Below, in pieces: positions 25,740-35,132 of a stretch of 64,000 nucleotides of DNA. Source of the stretch: Clostridia bacterium (lineage in GTDB: Bacteria > Bacillota > Clostridia > Lachnospirales > Lachnospiraceae); the NCBI GenBank assembly GCA_910576205.1, contig CAJTHL010000007.1, positions 116,879 through 180,878 on the forward strand. The letters are read 5' to 3'. Each line of letters begins with the position of its first letter. The stretch's first letter is position 1. Under the pieces are notes generated by a model. The model worked only from the letters and a program-made list of their open reading frames with translations, ran no database searches and was not told the origin of the DNA. A program made the translations under genes and the position numbers.

Positions 25740-27800
25740 TCAAATATTCGCCGCGGTATACATATTTAACACATCCAGAATAATACTGATGTTTCCGTCT
25801 CCCAGGATGGTACAGCCGCTGATACCGGAATTCTTAATATCAAAGTTGTTAAGATAAGCCGGAAGCGGTTTTACCACAATCTGCCGTTCGCCCAGAAGTT
25901 CATCCACAAACATACAGTAGGAGTGCTCGCCTGCCTCCACCCAGATAAGGATGCCGTCCTCAATCTGTGTAATATCAGTGTCTATGTTGTAGAGCTCATA
26001 AACCCGGACGATGGGATAGAATTCATCCATAATCTTGACGATCTCATTTCCCTTCGCGTCGTAGAGCAGATTTTCTTTGGCAATCTTAATAGACTGACGG
26101 ATATTGGAAATGGGAATCGTGAAAATGGATTTGCCCACTCTCAGTTCCATGCCGTCTACAATGGCCATAGTAAGAGGTATCTTGAGGGTCGTACAGCTTC
26201 CCTGACCCACCTCACTGGTGATGCTGATGGTTCCGCCCACGCTCTCTACATTCTTTTTTACCACGTCCATGCCAACGCCTCTGCCGGAGAACTCAGTAAC
26301 CTCCTCGTTGGTGGAGAATCCGGGAAGCATGAGCATACCCAGAATCTCTTTCTTGGAATACTCGCTTTCGGGTTTGGTCAGCAGGCCGTTTCTTCTGGCC
26401 TTGGCCAGAATTTTCTCGGGATCCATACCCTGGCCGTCATCCTGGATTGTGATGACAACCTCGCTGCCTGTATGAGAAGCGGAAAGGATGATCTCGCCTT
26501 GAGGATCTTTGCCCGCAGCGATTCTCTCCTCCTTGGTGATCTCAATACCATGGTCCATGGAATTTCTCACAATATGCATAATGGGATCGCCGATACTATC
26601 CACAATAGCCTTGTCAATCTCCGTGTCCTCCCCGATAATGGTAAGACGCACGTCTTTGTTGAGTGCTTTCTTCATATCCCGGACGATACGGTTCATCTTC
26701 TGAAATGTGCCGGAGATGGACACCATCCGCAGGGACATGGAAATATCCTGCAGGTCATCTGTAAGCTTGCGGAGCTGACGGGTGGATTTCAAAAAGCTGT
26801 CCAGCTTGAGACCCTGGATCTCGGGGGAAGAGGTCACCATGGACTCCGTAATTACGATCTCTCCCACCAGAGCATTCAACGCGTCCAGTTTGGACAGGTT
26901 CACGCTGATAAGGCTCTGCTTGTTTGCATGCTGGGCGTTAGCGTTTTCCTTGGGAGCGCTGCCTGCGGGAGCGGGGCTGGCCGCCGGCTGCTGCACCTGG
27001 GGAGCGTCCTCCGTCTTGGCAGGCTCCTCCTTGGGCTTTTGCTCATTGTGAATCACTTCATATGTATGAATGCTTCCCTGATCCTTCACAGCCGCCACAG
27101 CCGTTACCATATCCTCCTCGGAATTCAATCCCACGAAGAAGCCCTTCTCAATAATGCTTTCGCTTGTGGCGCTGTTCGTCTCCACATCCTCGGGATAAAA
27201 CTCAAAATCCAGCCCGATGTCCTTCAAGGCATTCACCAGCATAAAGGCCCGCAGGTTCTCCATGCCGCTTCCTTCCTCAAAAAACATCTGGATAAAATAG
27301 GGGCATTTACTGTTGGGAAGTCCCGCCACACTGGCCGTCCCAGCGGGGGCGCTGCCGGAATCCGCCGCAGGGCCAGGTTCTTCTCCTTTACCGCTAATTT
27401 TATTCAGAAAAGTATTAATTTCTGATGTGATATTGTCGATATTAGTAGTAAGAGGTTCGTTATTTTCCAGCTTTTCAACCTCACCGCGAAGTACATCCGT
27501 GGATTTAAAGGTTAAATTAAACAATTCGCTTTTATCATTGCTTGAGAGGGATTCGATTCCATTTTCCCTGACAAAAAAGAAAAGATCCTCAATGCGGTGG
27601 GCAATCGTCATCAGCGAAGAAAATTCCATCATGGCAGACGAGCCTTTAATCGTATGCATGGTACGGAAGATTTCATTTACATCATCCGTGGTGAATTCCT
27701 CGTTTTTTTCTGATTCTATTAAAAGATTGTCCAGTTGCTCAAGTAATGAATTGGTTTCGAAGAGATACATGTCAAGCATGTTGTCCATACCATTGTCCAT
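25740..27800 (-). CDS. cheA: Chemotaxis histidine kinase CheA
   Basis: Receptor-coupled kinase of 686 residues. P1 (Hpt) carries H49 in FRTMHTIKGSSAMMEF; P2 (about 160-245) begins CPYFIQMFFEE; a Pro/Ala linker is followed by P3 dimerisation. P4 ATPase has HIVRNSMDHGIE, IQDDGQGMD and FSGRGVGMDVVKKNV, and P5 is CheW-like. It is the first gene of the minus-strand cluster. A possible sigma-28-like CCGATAT lies in the AT-rich gap upstream, but no complete promoter is convincing. Confidence 0.97.
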   Translation of the reverse strand: MDNGMDNMLDMYLFETNSLLEQLDNLLIESEKNEEFTTDDVNEIFRTMHTIKGSSAMMEFSSLMTIAHRIEDLFFFVRENGIESLSSNDKSELFNLTFKSTDVLRGEVEKLENNEPLTTNIDNITSEINTFLNKISGKGEEPGPAADSGSAPAGTASVAGLPNSKCPYFIQMFFEEGSGMENLRAFMLVNALKDIGLDFEFYPEDVETNSATSESIIEKGFFVGLNSEEDMVTAVAAVKDQGSIHTYEVIHNEQKPKEEPAKTEDAPQVQQPAASPAPAGSAPKENANAQHANKQSLISVNLSKLDALNALVGEIVITESMVTSSPEIQGLKLDSFLKSTRQLRKLTDDLQDISMSLRMVSISGTFQKMNRIVRDMKKALNKDVRLTIIGEDTEIDKAIVDSIGDPIMHIVRNSMDHGIEITKEERIAAGKDPQGEIILSASHTGSEVVITIQDDGQGMDPEKILAKARRNGLLTKPESEYSKKEILGMLMLPGFSTNEEVTEFSGRGVGMDVVKKNVESVGGTISITSEVGQGSCTTLKIPLTMAIVDGMELRVGKSIFTIPISNIRQSIKIAKENLLYDAKGNEIVKIMDEFYPIVRVYELYNIDTDITQIEDGILIWVEAGEHSYCMFVDELLGERQIVVKPLPAYLNNFDIKNSGISGCTILGDGNISIILDVLNMYTAANI

Positions 27801-27892
27801 AATATTAGCACCGCCTTATTTTGATATATATATTATATATCGGAAGGCTTTTGTAAAAAATTAAGAGAATTTTATAACAGTGGGTGAAAAAA

Positions 27893-29314
27893 ATGTCAAA
27901 TATTTTAAAAGTCACGACTCCCCTATCGGGTTACGAAAATAATGTGCGGAATAACAACGTGGCAGAGCAGCCAGATAAGATGCAGATCCAGAATCCCGTG
28001 GATCCAAGCAGGGTTGTCCGGCCGGACGGGAGAACGGACGCAAATTCCCAGCAGCAGGCGCAGCTGGGCCTTAATTATGACTCCAACTTCGGAGCCTTTG
28101 TCCAGTCGCTGCGGGACACTCCCGGGCTGTCGGAGGTTATGTCCAAGCTGATGTTTGGGGGCATGAATAATCTGGTGGAATCCGGCATCGGGCCCGATAC
28201 TGCCGAGGAAATCTCCGCTTTTTTTAATCTTCTCAAGATGAACAATGAAGAATTGCTGACTTTTCTGAAAAACCAGATGGCCGGTTCCGTCCGTTTTCAA
28301 GGGCCTTTTTTTGAACTTATGCGTCAGGCCTTAACAAACTCCCCCACCGTGGAGCAGCGGGCAGCTATTCTGGCATTTCTTAAGCGTTATTCCGACATGT
28401 CCTCCGGCAAGCATCTTATGGAAAATATTAAGGGAAACCTGGCGGATATTAAAAAACACATGTTCCACAACGAACGGGACCAGCTGGAGCAGCTTACCCA
28501 GGGCCTAAGCCACAAAAGCCCCCAGGATACAGCCGGAAACACAGCCCGGCTCCAGCAGCAGATCATCCCCTTTCTGGGACGGTATATTGCACAGACCAGA
28601 AACATGGGCCATATCCGGGATCTGGTTTCCCAGCTTCTCTTCAACGCGGCCCGCTATGAAAACGGAAATCTCGACCAGCTGATTGAGGATTTTAAGAATC
28701 TGCTGAATTTCCCCTCCTTCCAGAAGTCCTTCAACGGTATGGACGAGGAACAGCTTCGCCAGCTCCTGCTGAACCTGAACTTTGACAAGGCGGCCGGGCA
28801 AGCCCAGTGGATCGATAAATTCCTGGGGATTGTGGAGAGCGGCATGCGGGGAGACGCCGGACTGGAAAACCGCCAGGTCTTTGAAAACGTGGTCAATTCC
28901 CTTCTCCTAAATGAGAGCGTCTACATGCCGGTGCTTCATATGATGCTTCCCGTCGAGTTAAACGGGCATCTGATGTTCTCGGAGCTGTGGGTAGACCCCG
29001 ACGAAGAGGGCAGTGGCGCCTCGGACCCCAAGGAACGGGTCTCCAAGCTGCTGATTAAATTTGATATTAAGGATGTGGGATTTTTTGATCTTCTCATGGT
29101 GTACGAGCAGGAGAGTGTGAGTATGCGGCTCTTTTATCCCAAAGAGCTGCCCTCCTCGGAAACCGACCTTAGAAACGCCCTGCGGGAAATCTTAAGCCGA
29201 AACCAGCTTAACTGCGATTATCTCAGCGTGGAAAAATCCACAGGCCCCATTCCTGTTTCCAGCGTATTTTCAAAGATTTTTGAAAGGAAGAATTCGATCA
29301 ATGTCACAATTTAA
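27893..29314 (+). CDS. FliK-like flagellar protein (YlqG-type), function unknown
   Basis: A 473-residue protein with no strong family name. The first 370 residues are helical and Gln/Asn-rich. The last about 110 residues (LPVELNGHLMFSELWVDP to RNQLNCDYLSVE) look like a FliK-type C-terminal domain: beta strands, then a conserved hydrophobic FDIKDVGFFDLLMV strand. It overlaps the FlhB-like gene by 14 bp, the same pairing as ylqG-ylqH of B. subtilis. The ATG at 27893 is preferred over an upstream GTG at 27884 because of the GGTG site. It is divergent from cheA. Confidence 0.6.
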   Translation: MSNILKVTTPLSGYENNVRNNNVAEQPDKMQIQNPVDPSRVVRPDGRTDANSQQQAQLGLNYDSNFGAFVQSLRDTPGLSEVMSKLMFGGMNNLVESGIGPDTAEEISAFFNLLKMNNEELLTFLKNQMAGSVRFQGPFFELMRQALTNSPTVEQRAAILAFLKRYSDMSSGKHLMENIKGNLADIKKHMFHNERDQLEQLTQGLSHKSPQDTAGNTARLQQQIIPFLGRYIAQTRNMGHIRDLVSQLLFNAARYENGNLDQLIEDFKNLLNFPSFQKSFNGMDEEQLRQLLLNLNFDKAAGQAQWIDKFLGIVESGMRGDAGLENRQVFENVVNSLLLNESVYMPVLHMMLPVELNGHLMFSELWVDPDEEGSGASDPKERVSKLLIKFDIKDVGFFDLLMVYEQESVSMRLFYPKELPSSETDLRNALREILSRNQLNCDYLSVEKSTGPIPVSSVFSKIFERKNSINVTI

Positions 29315-29663
29315 CGATGTGATGAACCGGAAAGCGGTTGCCTTAAAATATGACGAAAACAAAAATGCGGCCCCCATTATCGTGGCCTCCGGTATGGGTT
29401 ATATGGCGGAAAAGATTGTGGAGGTAGCCAGCAAAAACGGTGTGCCCATCTACGAGGACAATTCCCTGGCCACGGTTCTTACCCAGCTGAACCTGGGCTC
29501 GGAGATTCCGGAGGAGCTCTACCGGGCCGTGGTGGATATCTATGCCTACTTCTTAAAATTCGCACCAAAAGCCCCCTCTGAGATGCCGGAAACAGAAGTC
29601 TCCTCCGATTCGTCCCAGGAGGCCGGCGGCAATGTGACTGCGGAGAGCCCGGAAACCCCATAA
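29301..29663 (+). CDS. FlhB C-terminal domain homologue (FhlX/YlqH type)
   Basis: Cytoplasmic homologue of the FlhB/YscU export switch domain without the membrane part. The 120 residues include MNRKAVALKYDENKNAAPIIV, GMGYMAEKIVEVASKNGVPI and YEDNSLATVLTQLNLGSEIP, the FlhB_C pattern. The self-cleaving NPTH loop of FlhB is absent. The start is the ATG at 29301, inside the upstream gene. Known FhlX proteins can substitute for the FlhB C-terminus in export switching. Confidence 0.85.
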   Translation: MSQFNDVMNRKAVALKYDENKNAAPIIVASGMGYMAEKIVEVASKNGVPIYEDNSLATVLTQLNLGSEIPEELYRAVVDIYAYFLKFAPKAPSEMPETEVSSDSSQEAGGNVTAESPETP

Positions 29664-29696
29664 TTTGTTTTTTTCTGTTGCCGGGCTTTCGTTTTT
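29645..29696 (+). terminator. Terminator after the FlhB-like gene
   Basis: The stem AGCCCGG/CCGGGCT starts inside the last codons of the FlhB-like gene and is followed by TTCGTTTTT. The long loop contains a T-rich stretch. It overlaps the -35 of the next promoter. Confidence 0.6.
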
Positions 29697-29706
29697 CTGG
29701 TATACT
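29678..29706 (+). promoter_or_regulatory. Sigma-A promoter of the PilZ gene
   Basis: TTGCCG (29678-29683) and TATACT (29701-29706) with a 17-bp spacer, about 90 bp before the PilZ start, which has its own CCGGAGG ribosome site. Confidence 0.55.
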
Positions 29707-29796
29707 TTTATAAGATATATTAATTGTAAAAAGTATCCTTGAAGAAATTCCGGGCTTTTGGGCCTGGTGAACATCGTATAACCGGAGGCTTTCCAT

Positions 29797-30438
29797 ATGA
29801 ATATGTTAAAAAAATGTCGAAAAGCGGAAATTTTTAATCCGGCCGAGTCGCTGCTCTGCCAGGCGGAGGTATTCTCCGATATTTCCGACCGTCTTTGGGT
29901 GTCGGTTTCCCACGATTTTCCCTATGAAGAATTTTCATATTTTAATATCACTTTCTACGATCCCGTTTCCGGTCTCGTCCGGTGCCGGTGTACTTTAGGT
30001 TCCCCGGAAAGCCTGTCTGAGGAGCGCCTGTCCCTACTCTGCACGATTGTTGAGGTTCTGGAATCCCATCAGCGCCGACAGGATTTAAAAATCCCTCTGG
30101 AAATCGAGGTGGAGCTTACCTGCACGTATCTTCCCGCAGGCGCGCCCGAGCCGCCATCCACATTTACCGCCATCACCCGGAACATCAGCGCAGGCGGTAT
30201 CTATCTTATCTGCGAACACCCTTTGCCGGAGGACGCGGAAATCCGGTTTGAGATTACGGAAGCAAACAAGCCCCTGCTTCTCAATGCCAAGGTACTGCGC
30301 CAGGACAAATTACCCTTAAAAAGAGAAATGCCCCAGTACGGACATGGCTGCAGATTCTTTGATCTGAAGCCCCAGACAGAATCTGTTCTGAGAAATTACA
30401 TATTCCGCAAGGAGCGTCAGCGTCAGCGCCGTTTCTAA
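29797..30438 (+). CDS. PilZ domain protein (c-di-GMP receptor, YcgR-like)
   Basis: Putative c-di-GMP-binding protein of 213 residues. The N-terminal half (1-95) resembles a YcgR-type domain; the PilZ domain (about 98-205) has SHQRRQDLKIP and, 45 residues later, NISAGGIYL, corresponding to RxxxR and (D/N)xSxxG. The second Arg of the first motif reads Lys, so affinity may be altered. A location between flagellar genes and a GGDEF/HD-GYP gene suggests control of motor speed by c-di-GMP, which is inference. Confidence 0.85.
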   Translation: MNMLKKCRKAEIFNPAESLLCQAEVFSDISDRLWVSVSHDFPYEEFSYFNITFYDPVSGLVRCRCTLGSPESLSEERLSLLCTIVEVLESHQRRQDLKIPLEIEVELTCTYLPAGAPEPPSTFTAITRNISAGGIYLICEHPLPEDAEIRFEITEANKPLLLNAKVLRQDKLPLKREMPQYGHGCRFFDLKPQTESVLRNYIFRKERQRQRRF

Positions 30439-30448
30439 GCAGACGAAA

Positions 30449-30488
30449 ACAGCCGGTTCTTTCCTAATTATATAAGGAAACCGGCTGT
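30449..30488. terminator. Bidirectional terminator between PilZ and the GGDEF/HD-GYP gene
   Basis: Long stem ACAGCCGGTT(C)TTTCCT/AGGAAACCGGCTGT with an 8-9 base AT loop. It is T-rich on the right (CTTTTAT) and TTTTCG follows it on the other strand, so it can serve both convergent genes. Confidence 0.85.
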
Positions 30489-30512
30489 CTTTTATGCGGC
30501 TGTCTTTTATGC
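30483..30512. repeat. 15-bp tandem duplication next to the terminator
   Basis: GGCTGTCTTTTATGC occurs twice in direct tandem (30483-30497 and 30498-30512), followed by a partial third copy. The first copy includes the end of the terminator stem. Confidence 0.9.
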
Positions 30513-30546
30513 GTCTTTTATTTAACCGTTCCAAATCCTATTCCCG

Positions 30547-32658
30547 CTATTCATCCTGGGAATTCCCGCCGTCCTGTTCCGCCTGCTCATCCTGGTCGCT
30601 GTCAATGGTGGATATGGCAGAAAACATCTCATGCATAGACTCGTCATAGTAGCGGTACTGCCCGCGGCCGGAACGCTTCACGGCGTAAAGGGCCTGGTCT
30701 GCGGAGCGGAACAGCTTATCATAATCCATTCCCACCATTTCGGATTTGGCCACTCCCATACTGAGGGAGATGGAAAAGTCCTCATAAGAGCCGGTAAGCG
30801 AATAGAAAATACGGCTGATAATTGGTTCCACATCATTCTGATAATCCAGGAAAATCAGAAATTCGTCTCCGCCGACCCTGGCTGCAATATCCATATTACG
30901 GGTACACTGCTCGAGCTTCGCGGCAGTAAACTTAATGACTTCATCGCCAAATTTATGGCCATAGGTATCATTTGCCTGTTTAAAATGATCCAGGTCAAAA
31001 ATTACCAGGGCATACTGGCCCTCGGGCTGCTCCGCCATCCTCTGTATAATCAGCTCTTTTGCGCTGGCATGATTGAGGAGGCCACTCAAGGCGTCATGGC
31101 TGGCCTTTCGCCGCAGGGTATCCAGCATCTGGCGGGAATCCTGGATATCCGTGGCTTCCCCGATGGCTCCCTGGTACACGGGAACGTCGTCCGGCGACCA
31201 CATAGCCCTGGCCACAATTCTATGCCACCGGAATTCTCCCTTACAGCAGATCTTACAGTCATATCGGATAATCGGATCCTCCGGTGTGGTTTCCCGCAGC
31301 ATTCTGGCCATTTCCTTCCAGTCCTTCTGACTGGAAAGCCGGGTAACCCGGGGATCGTTGTAGGGATCCATAATCGTCTCTTCTATCCCCAACCGTTCCG
31401 CACCCCAGGGGGCCATTATAGTCATTGGCGGAGATACATTGTACTCGAATTGGATTTCCTGGGACATGGCGGCAAAGAACGTGTATTTTTCCCGCTCTCT
31501 CTCCAAAAGCAGCAGTGTGCGCTCTGAGGCAGTCAGCTCCTCATGATGCATCATTTCCTGCACCATGTTGTTCATATCCCGCTGATCCATCTGGGCCGGC
31601 GCCTCACTGTTTAATTCTTTCTGGATACGTCCCGAAATATCCATCAGACATTCCAGGATCTGAGGATTGAAGGTGCCGCACTCCCCGTTTAATATCATCT
31701 GAACCGCCTTTTCATGGGTAAAGGCTTTTTTGTATACCCGCTCGCTGGTCAAAGCGTCATACACATCGGCCATGGCCACCACCTGGGCAGAAATGGGAAT
31801 CTCATCCCCCTTAAGCCCGTCGGGATATCCCCGGCCGTCATATCTCTCGTGATGCCAGCGGCATATCTCATAGGCGTATGTAACCAGCTGCTCATTCTGG
31901 TATATGGGAATCCCCTCCAGCATATCCGCGCCGATACGGGAGTGGGTCTTCATTATGGCAAATTCTTCATCTGTCAGCCTGCCCGGCTTATTGAGAACCT
32001 TCTCGTCTATTGCAATCTTGCCAATGTCGTGAAGGGCGGACGCCGTGCTGATAAGGGATATCTCACTGCTGGAAATCCCGTACTGATCTGTCTTTTGTAT
32101 CAGGCGTCTAAGCAGCATATCTGTCAACACATGTACATGGCGCACATGTTGGCCGCTCTCGCCGTTACGGAATTCCACAATATGACTGAGGATATCAATC
32201 ATCATATTGTTGTTCCGTTCTTTTTCTATAAGCTGTTCTCCCAGAAGCCCAATGAGCTTTTTCTGCTTCGCATACAGCAGAATGGTGTTCATTACCCGCC
32301 TGTGGACAACCAGAGCGTCAAAGGGGCGGTTGATAAAGTCGCACACGCCCAGGCCGTAGGCCCTCTCCACATAGGAGGACTTGGTTTCCGCGGAAATCAT
32401 AATCACCGGAATATCCTCTATCCAGTGATGTTCATTCATGGCTTCCAGCACACCAAAGCCATCCATTTCCGGCATCACAATATCCAGAAGTACCAGAGCC
32501 AGCTCCACATTATATTTCTGAAGCGCCGCCACTGCCTGCACTCCGTTTTCCGCCTCTATGATCTCGTACTCATTTTCAAGTATATCCGCCAGAATCGAGC
32601 GGTTAATCTCCGAATCATCCGTGATCAGAATTTTCTGTTCTCTGCTAATAGTAATCAC
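30547..32658 (-). CDS. Response regulator with HD-GYP, PAS and GGDEF domains
   Basis: A c-di-GMP enzyme of 703 residues that carries both opposing activities. The receiver domain (1-125) has D59. HD-GYP phosphodiesterase (about 145-345) has H210-D211 and HHERYDGRGYP at 269-279. A PAS-like sensor occupies about 395-510. GGDEF (520-680) has GGDEF at 596-600 and a product-inhibition site RNMD at 587-590, five residues upstream as expected. The start is probably the GTG at 32658. No histidine kinase is adjacent. Confidence 0.92.
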   Translation of the reverse strand: MITISREQKILITDDSEINRSILADILENEYEIIEAENGVQAVAALQKYNVELALVLLDIVMPEMDGFGVLEAMNEHHWIEDIPVIMISAETKSSYVERAYGLGVCDFINRPFDALVVHRRVMNTILLYAKQKKLIGLLGEQLIEKERNNNMMIDILSHIVEFRNGESGQHVRHVHVLTDMLLRRLIQKTDQYGISSSEISLISTASALHDIGKIAIDEKVLNKPGRLTDEEFAIMKTHSRIGADMLEGIPIYQNEQLVTYAYEICRWHHERYDGRGYPDGLKGDEIPISAQVVAMADVYDALTSERVYKKAFTHEKAVQMILNGECGTFNPQILECLMDISGRIQKELNSEAPAQMDQRDMNNMVQEMMHHEELTASERTLLLLEREREKYTFFAAMSQEIQFEYNVSPPMTIMAPWGAERLGIEETIMDPYNDPRVTRLSSQKDWKEMARMLRETTPEDPIIRYDCKICCKGEFRWHRIVARAMWSPDDVPVYQGAIGEATDIQDSRQMLDTLRRKASHDALSGLLNHASAKELIIQRMAEQPEGQYALVIFDLDHFKQANDTYGHKFGDEVIKFTAAKLEQCTRNMDIAARVGGDEFLIFLDYQNDVEPIISRIFYSLTGSYEDFSISLSMGVAKSEMVGMDYDKLFRSADQALYAVKRSGRGQYRYYDESMHEMFSAISTIDSDQDEQAEQDGGNSQDE

Positions 32659-32838
32659 TTCCTCTATCTATAAAAACAATATACAGTCAACGGGGCCGCC
32701 AAAATGGCTTTAGGAATTGGCCCTCCCGCAGATTTACAACCCTATTTTACCATATAACAAGGGGGATTGGCAAGGTAGAATATGTAGGAAAGTAGCTGGA
32801 ATATTCAGCATAATCTTATATACCGGGAAACTTTCTTT

Positions 32839-33366
32839 AAAAAAGGAAGCCCTGTATGGACTTCCTTTTCCTTTCCGCCAGAGGCGGGAAAACCTCTGGC
32901 CTTTTGTTGCGTCTTTCATACGGCAATTACAAAAGACGCCAGTTGATTTTTGATGATTTTTTGTAAATCTTAGGTTTTGTAAGTAAATACAATTTTTATT
33001 TGATTTTTGATGCCTCTGGTTTTGATTTCCTTAAACACATCAATCTCCGGCTTTCCACTATTTCCGGTAAACAGGATATTCCGGCAGACATACAGAGGCG
33101 GATGTCCGCCAGTTGTCACCATATTTCTACGCCTAAGCCTCCGGCAGTCAGACAAGTACAGCACTAATTATGGGGTAGCGCATTTTCTTTTCCATCGTCC
33201 GCAGGCATTGGTATCGCGCCTATAGGGCAGCGTCAGCAATTCAGAACTGGTGACAGAGTTGTTTCATGCCATGGATCGCCTCCCCTCCTGTATTTTTAAG
33301 CGCTTATGTTAAGAATACGATTGGGAAAGGGCAAATCACGTGTTTTTCTGGAAACATTTAAAATTT
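32839..33366 (-). repeat. Decayed copy A of the DUF6147 cassette
   Basis: This 700-bp gap holds no convincing gene. On the minus strand it has a promoter-like TTGCCC/TAACAT pair with 17-bp spacing (33306-33334), a TAAGCGCTTA palindrome (33297-33306), a GGAGG ribosome site, then only a few short reading frames. The rest (about 33190 to 32839) matches the 3' region of copy B and ends in two hairpins (32878-32899 and 32845-32865) with a T-tract. It looks like the copy B cassette with its coding sequence deleted. Confidence 0.7.
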
Positions 33367-33367
33367 A

Positions 33368-34689
33368 TTATTTTTTTACTGTAATATACTTCTGACACCT
33401 GCTATTTGGCTTTTCCGGCCTTGTCATCTTCAATTTCCCTGTCTGAATAAGCGGCATTAAATATTTCCTGGTAAAAAATGTCCGATTATGATAACCCATA
33501 TATTCACAAATTTCTTTTTTACTTTTTTCATTTTCACAAAAGGTAAGTATGCGTTGTAAAATATCTTTATCTTTTTTATTTTCACAAGTCTGGTCACTGA
33601 CTTGGTCACTAACGCATTCTCTGACTAAGTTAAGCTGCAAAGGGCCGACTTTCCCGACAGAAACAGCCGTCAATGGAATCAAGGTTTTAAATACATTTCC
33701 CTCCACAAATTCAAGTACGCCTCCCGAATACAGCTTTGTATATTTATAAGTATTTCTCATACCAGAACCAAGCTCATCTGCCAGTGACGTTTCGCGAAAC
33801 ACCTTGGAAATGGCTGGATTTTTTGAAAAAGGTTCAAAGTCTGATAATTCCAGCATTCCAAACCCATGCGCCCGGCTGGCATTCTCCGTATACATAAATT
33901 GCTTCTCAATCACAAATTTTGCAACATAGGCTGACGAATAATCCCGATGCGCCAGCAAATTCAAAAATATTTCCCGAAGGATTTTATCTCTGGCGCTTAC
34001 ACTGTTTATCCCCTCCAGAACAAATGGGCCGCTTAAATGCTTTTTGCCAAATTCCATCAGCCGGTCATAGGTGTCAAATAAATTTGTTATGATAACATCC
34101 CTGTCATCGTAGCGGTCCATGTCTTCCACACGAAAAATCGCATCTGTTTTATGTTGGGGAAGCGCAGACATTATGGTTATATCTTTTCCAAACAGGAGAA
34201 TCGCGGCAAGTGTGATGCCCTCTCGATGCTTTTCATCATCCTTTAAGATTAATCCCGCGCTTCTGAGCAGCTCTTCATCCTCCATGGTCAGCCATGGATG
34301 GTTCATGTTCCGTATACGGCTCATTTTTCTTGCCCGGTCGATTAAATCACCACGGAGATCTGACAGTTCAAATCCCGTAACTTTATTTACATAATAACTG
34401 TCCTGTTTCCCGGCATATAAGCAATAAACCGCATCTGAATTGTTTGTGATATCCAAATCTGCTTCATGATTACGATCAAAAATTTTTCCATTATGTCTAT
34501 GGCATCTGAAGGAACCCCCTGGATCTCCCCATTATCCTTTACGCCCAGAAAAATATGTCCGCCTTCCCGGTTAGAAAATGAACATACCGTATCATAAACA
34601 TCTTTTGTGATTTCATCCGCAGACTTTTTAAACTCTACTGTTATGCTTTCTCCTTCTTTGATTATTCTTCGGACTTCCGCTTCCGTCAT
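33368..34689 (-). pseudogene. AlbA_2/AAA_4-type transcriptional regulator, frameshifted
   Basis: The first part (from MTEAEVRRIIKEGESITVEF, including SNREGGHIFLGVKDNG) is an AlbA_2 (Schlafen-like) domain. The rest (RNMNHPWLTMEDEELLRSAG, DKILREIFLNLLAHRDYSSA, ELGSGMRNTYKYTKLY) is the C-terminal region of AAA_4-type regulators, ending in a winged-helix-like segment. The two parts are in different frames. One extra A in the A5T5 run at 34478-34487 would restore reading through EKIFDRNHEADLDITNN. Either the gene is broken, the base was missed in sequencing, or slippage occurs there. Confidence 0.85.
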
Positions 34690-34743
34690 CCAGCAGCCAC
34701 TTCCATACAAAAAATGTTTTATGAACCTCTCCATCGTTTTTTC

Positions 34744-35132
34744 AAAAAAGAGGAAGCCCTGCGTGAGCCTCCTCCTTTTTCCAGAGGTGGGAATCCCTCT
34801 GACATGCCTTTTACACGGCAATTATAAAAGACATGTTTCGTACAATTTTGATTTTTGATGATTTTTTAAATCTTAGGTTTTGTAAGTAAATACAATATTC
34901 AATTTTAATATTTAGTTTTTAGGTTGCTTCTGATTTTCCGTTTCTCTTAAACCCTTTAATCCACAGCTTTTTAAATCCTATGGTGGACAAGGTCCTCTGG
35001 CAGATACACAGAAGCAGATACCCGCCAGGCATTGTTACAAAATTTTGCCCATGGCCCACGGCAAACGGACGAGTGCAGCACTAAATTGGGGGTAGCGCTT
35101 TTTTCTTCCGTAATTGCTTTGGGCATCATTGC
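34744..35132 (-). repeat. Copy B of the conserved 3' region after the DUF6147-like gene
   Basis: About 390 bp without a gene that align with copy A at 32839-33190. Blocks in common include GATTTTTGATGATTTTTT, AAATCTTAGGTTTTGTAAG, TAAATACAA and GCAGCACTAA. On the minus strand it ends in two hairpins (34781-34802; 34750-34774), the last followed by TTTTTT, a rho-independent terminator. Only two copies are in the window. Confidence 0.75.

Noticed and set aside
25923..27425. 500-codon plus-strand open frame opposite cheA
   Set aside because: It is a shadow of cheA codon usage with no recognisable motif; cheA has every expected domain.
27801..27892. c-di-GMP riboswitch or complete sigma-28 promoter before cheA
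   Set aside because: Only an AT-rich near-palindrome and a CCGATAT without a proper -35 are present.
32970..33164. 64-codon minus-strand frame in repeat copy A
   Set aside because: The frame is not kept in copy B and has no ribosome site; the conservation between copies is not of coding type.
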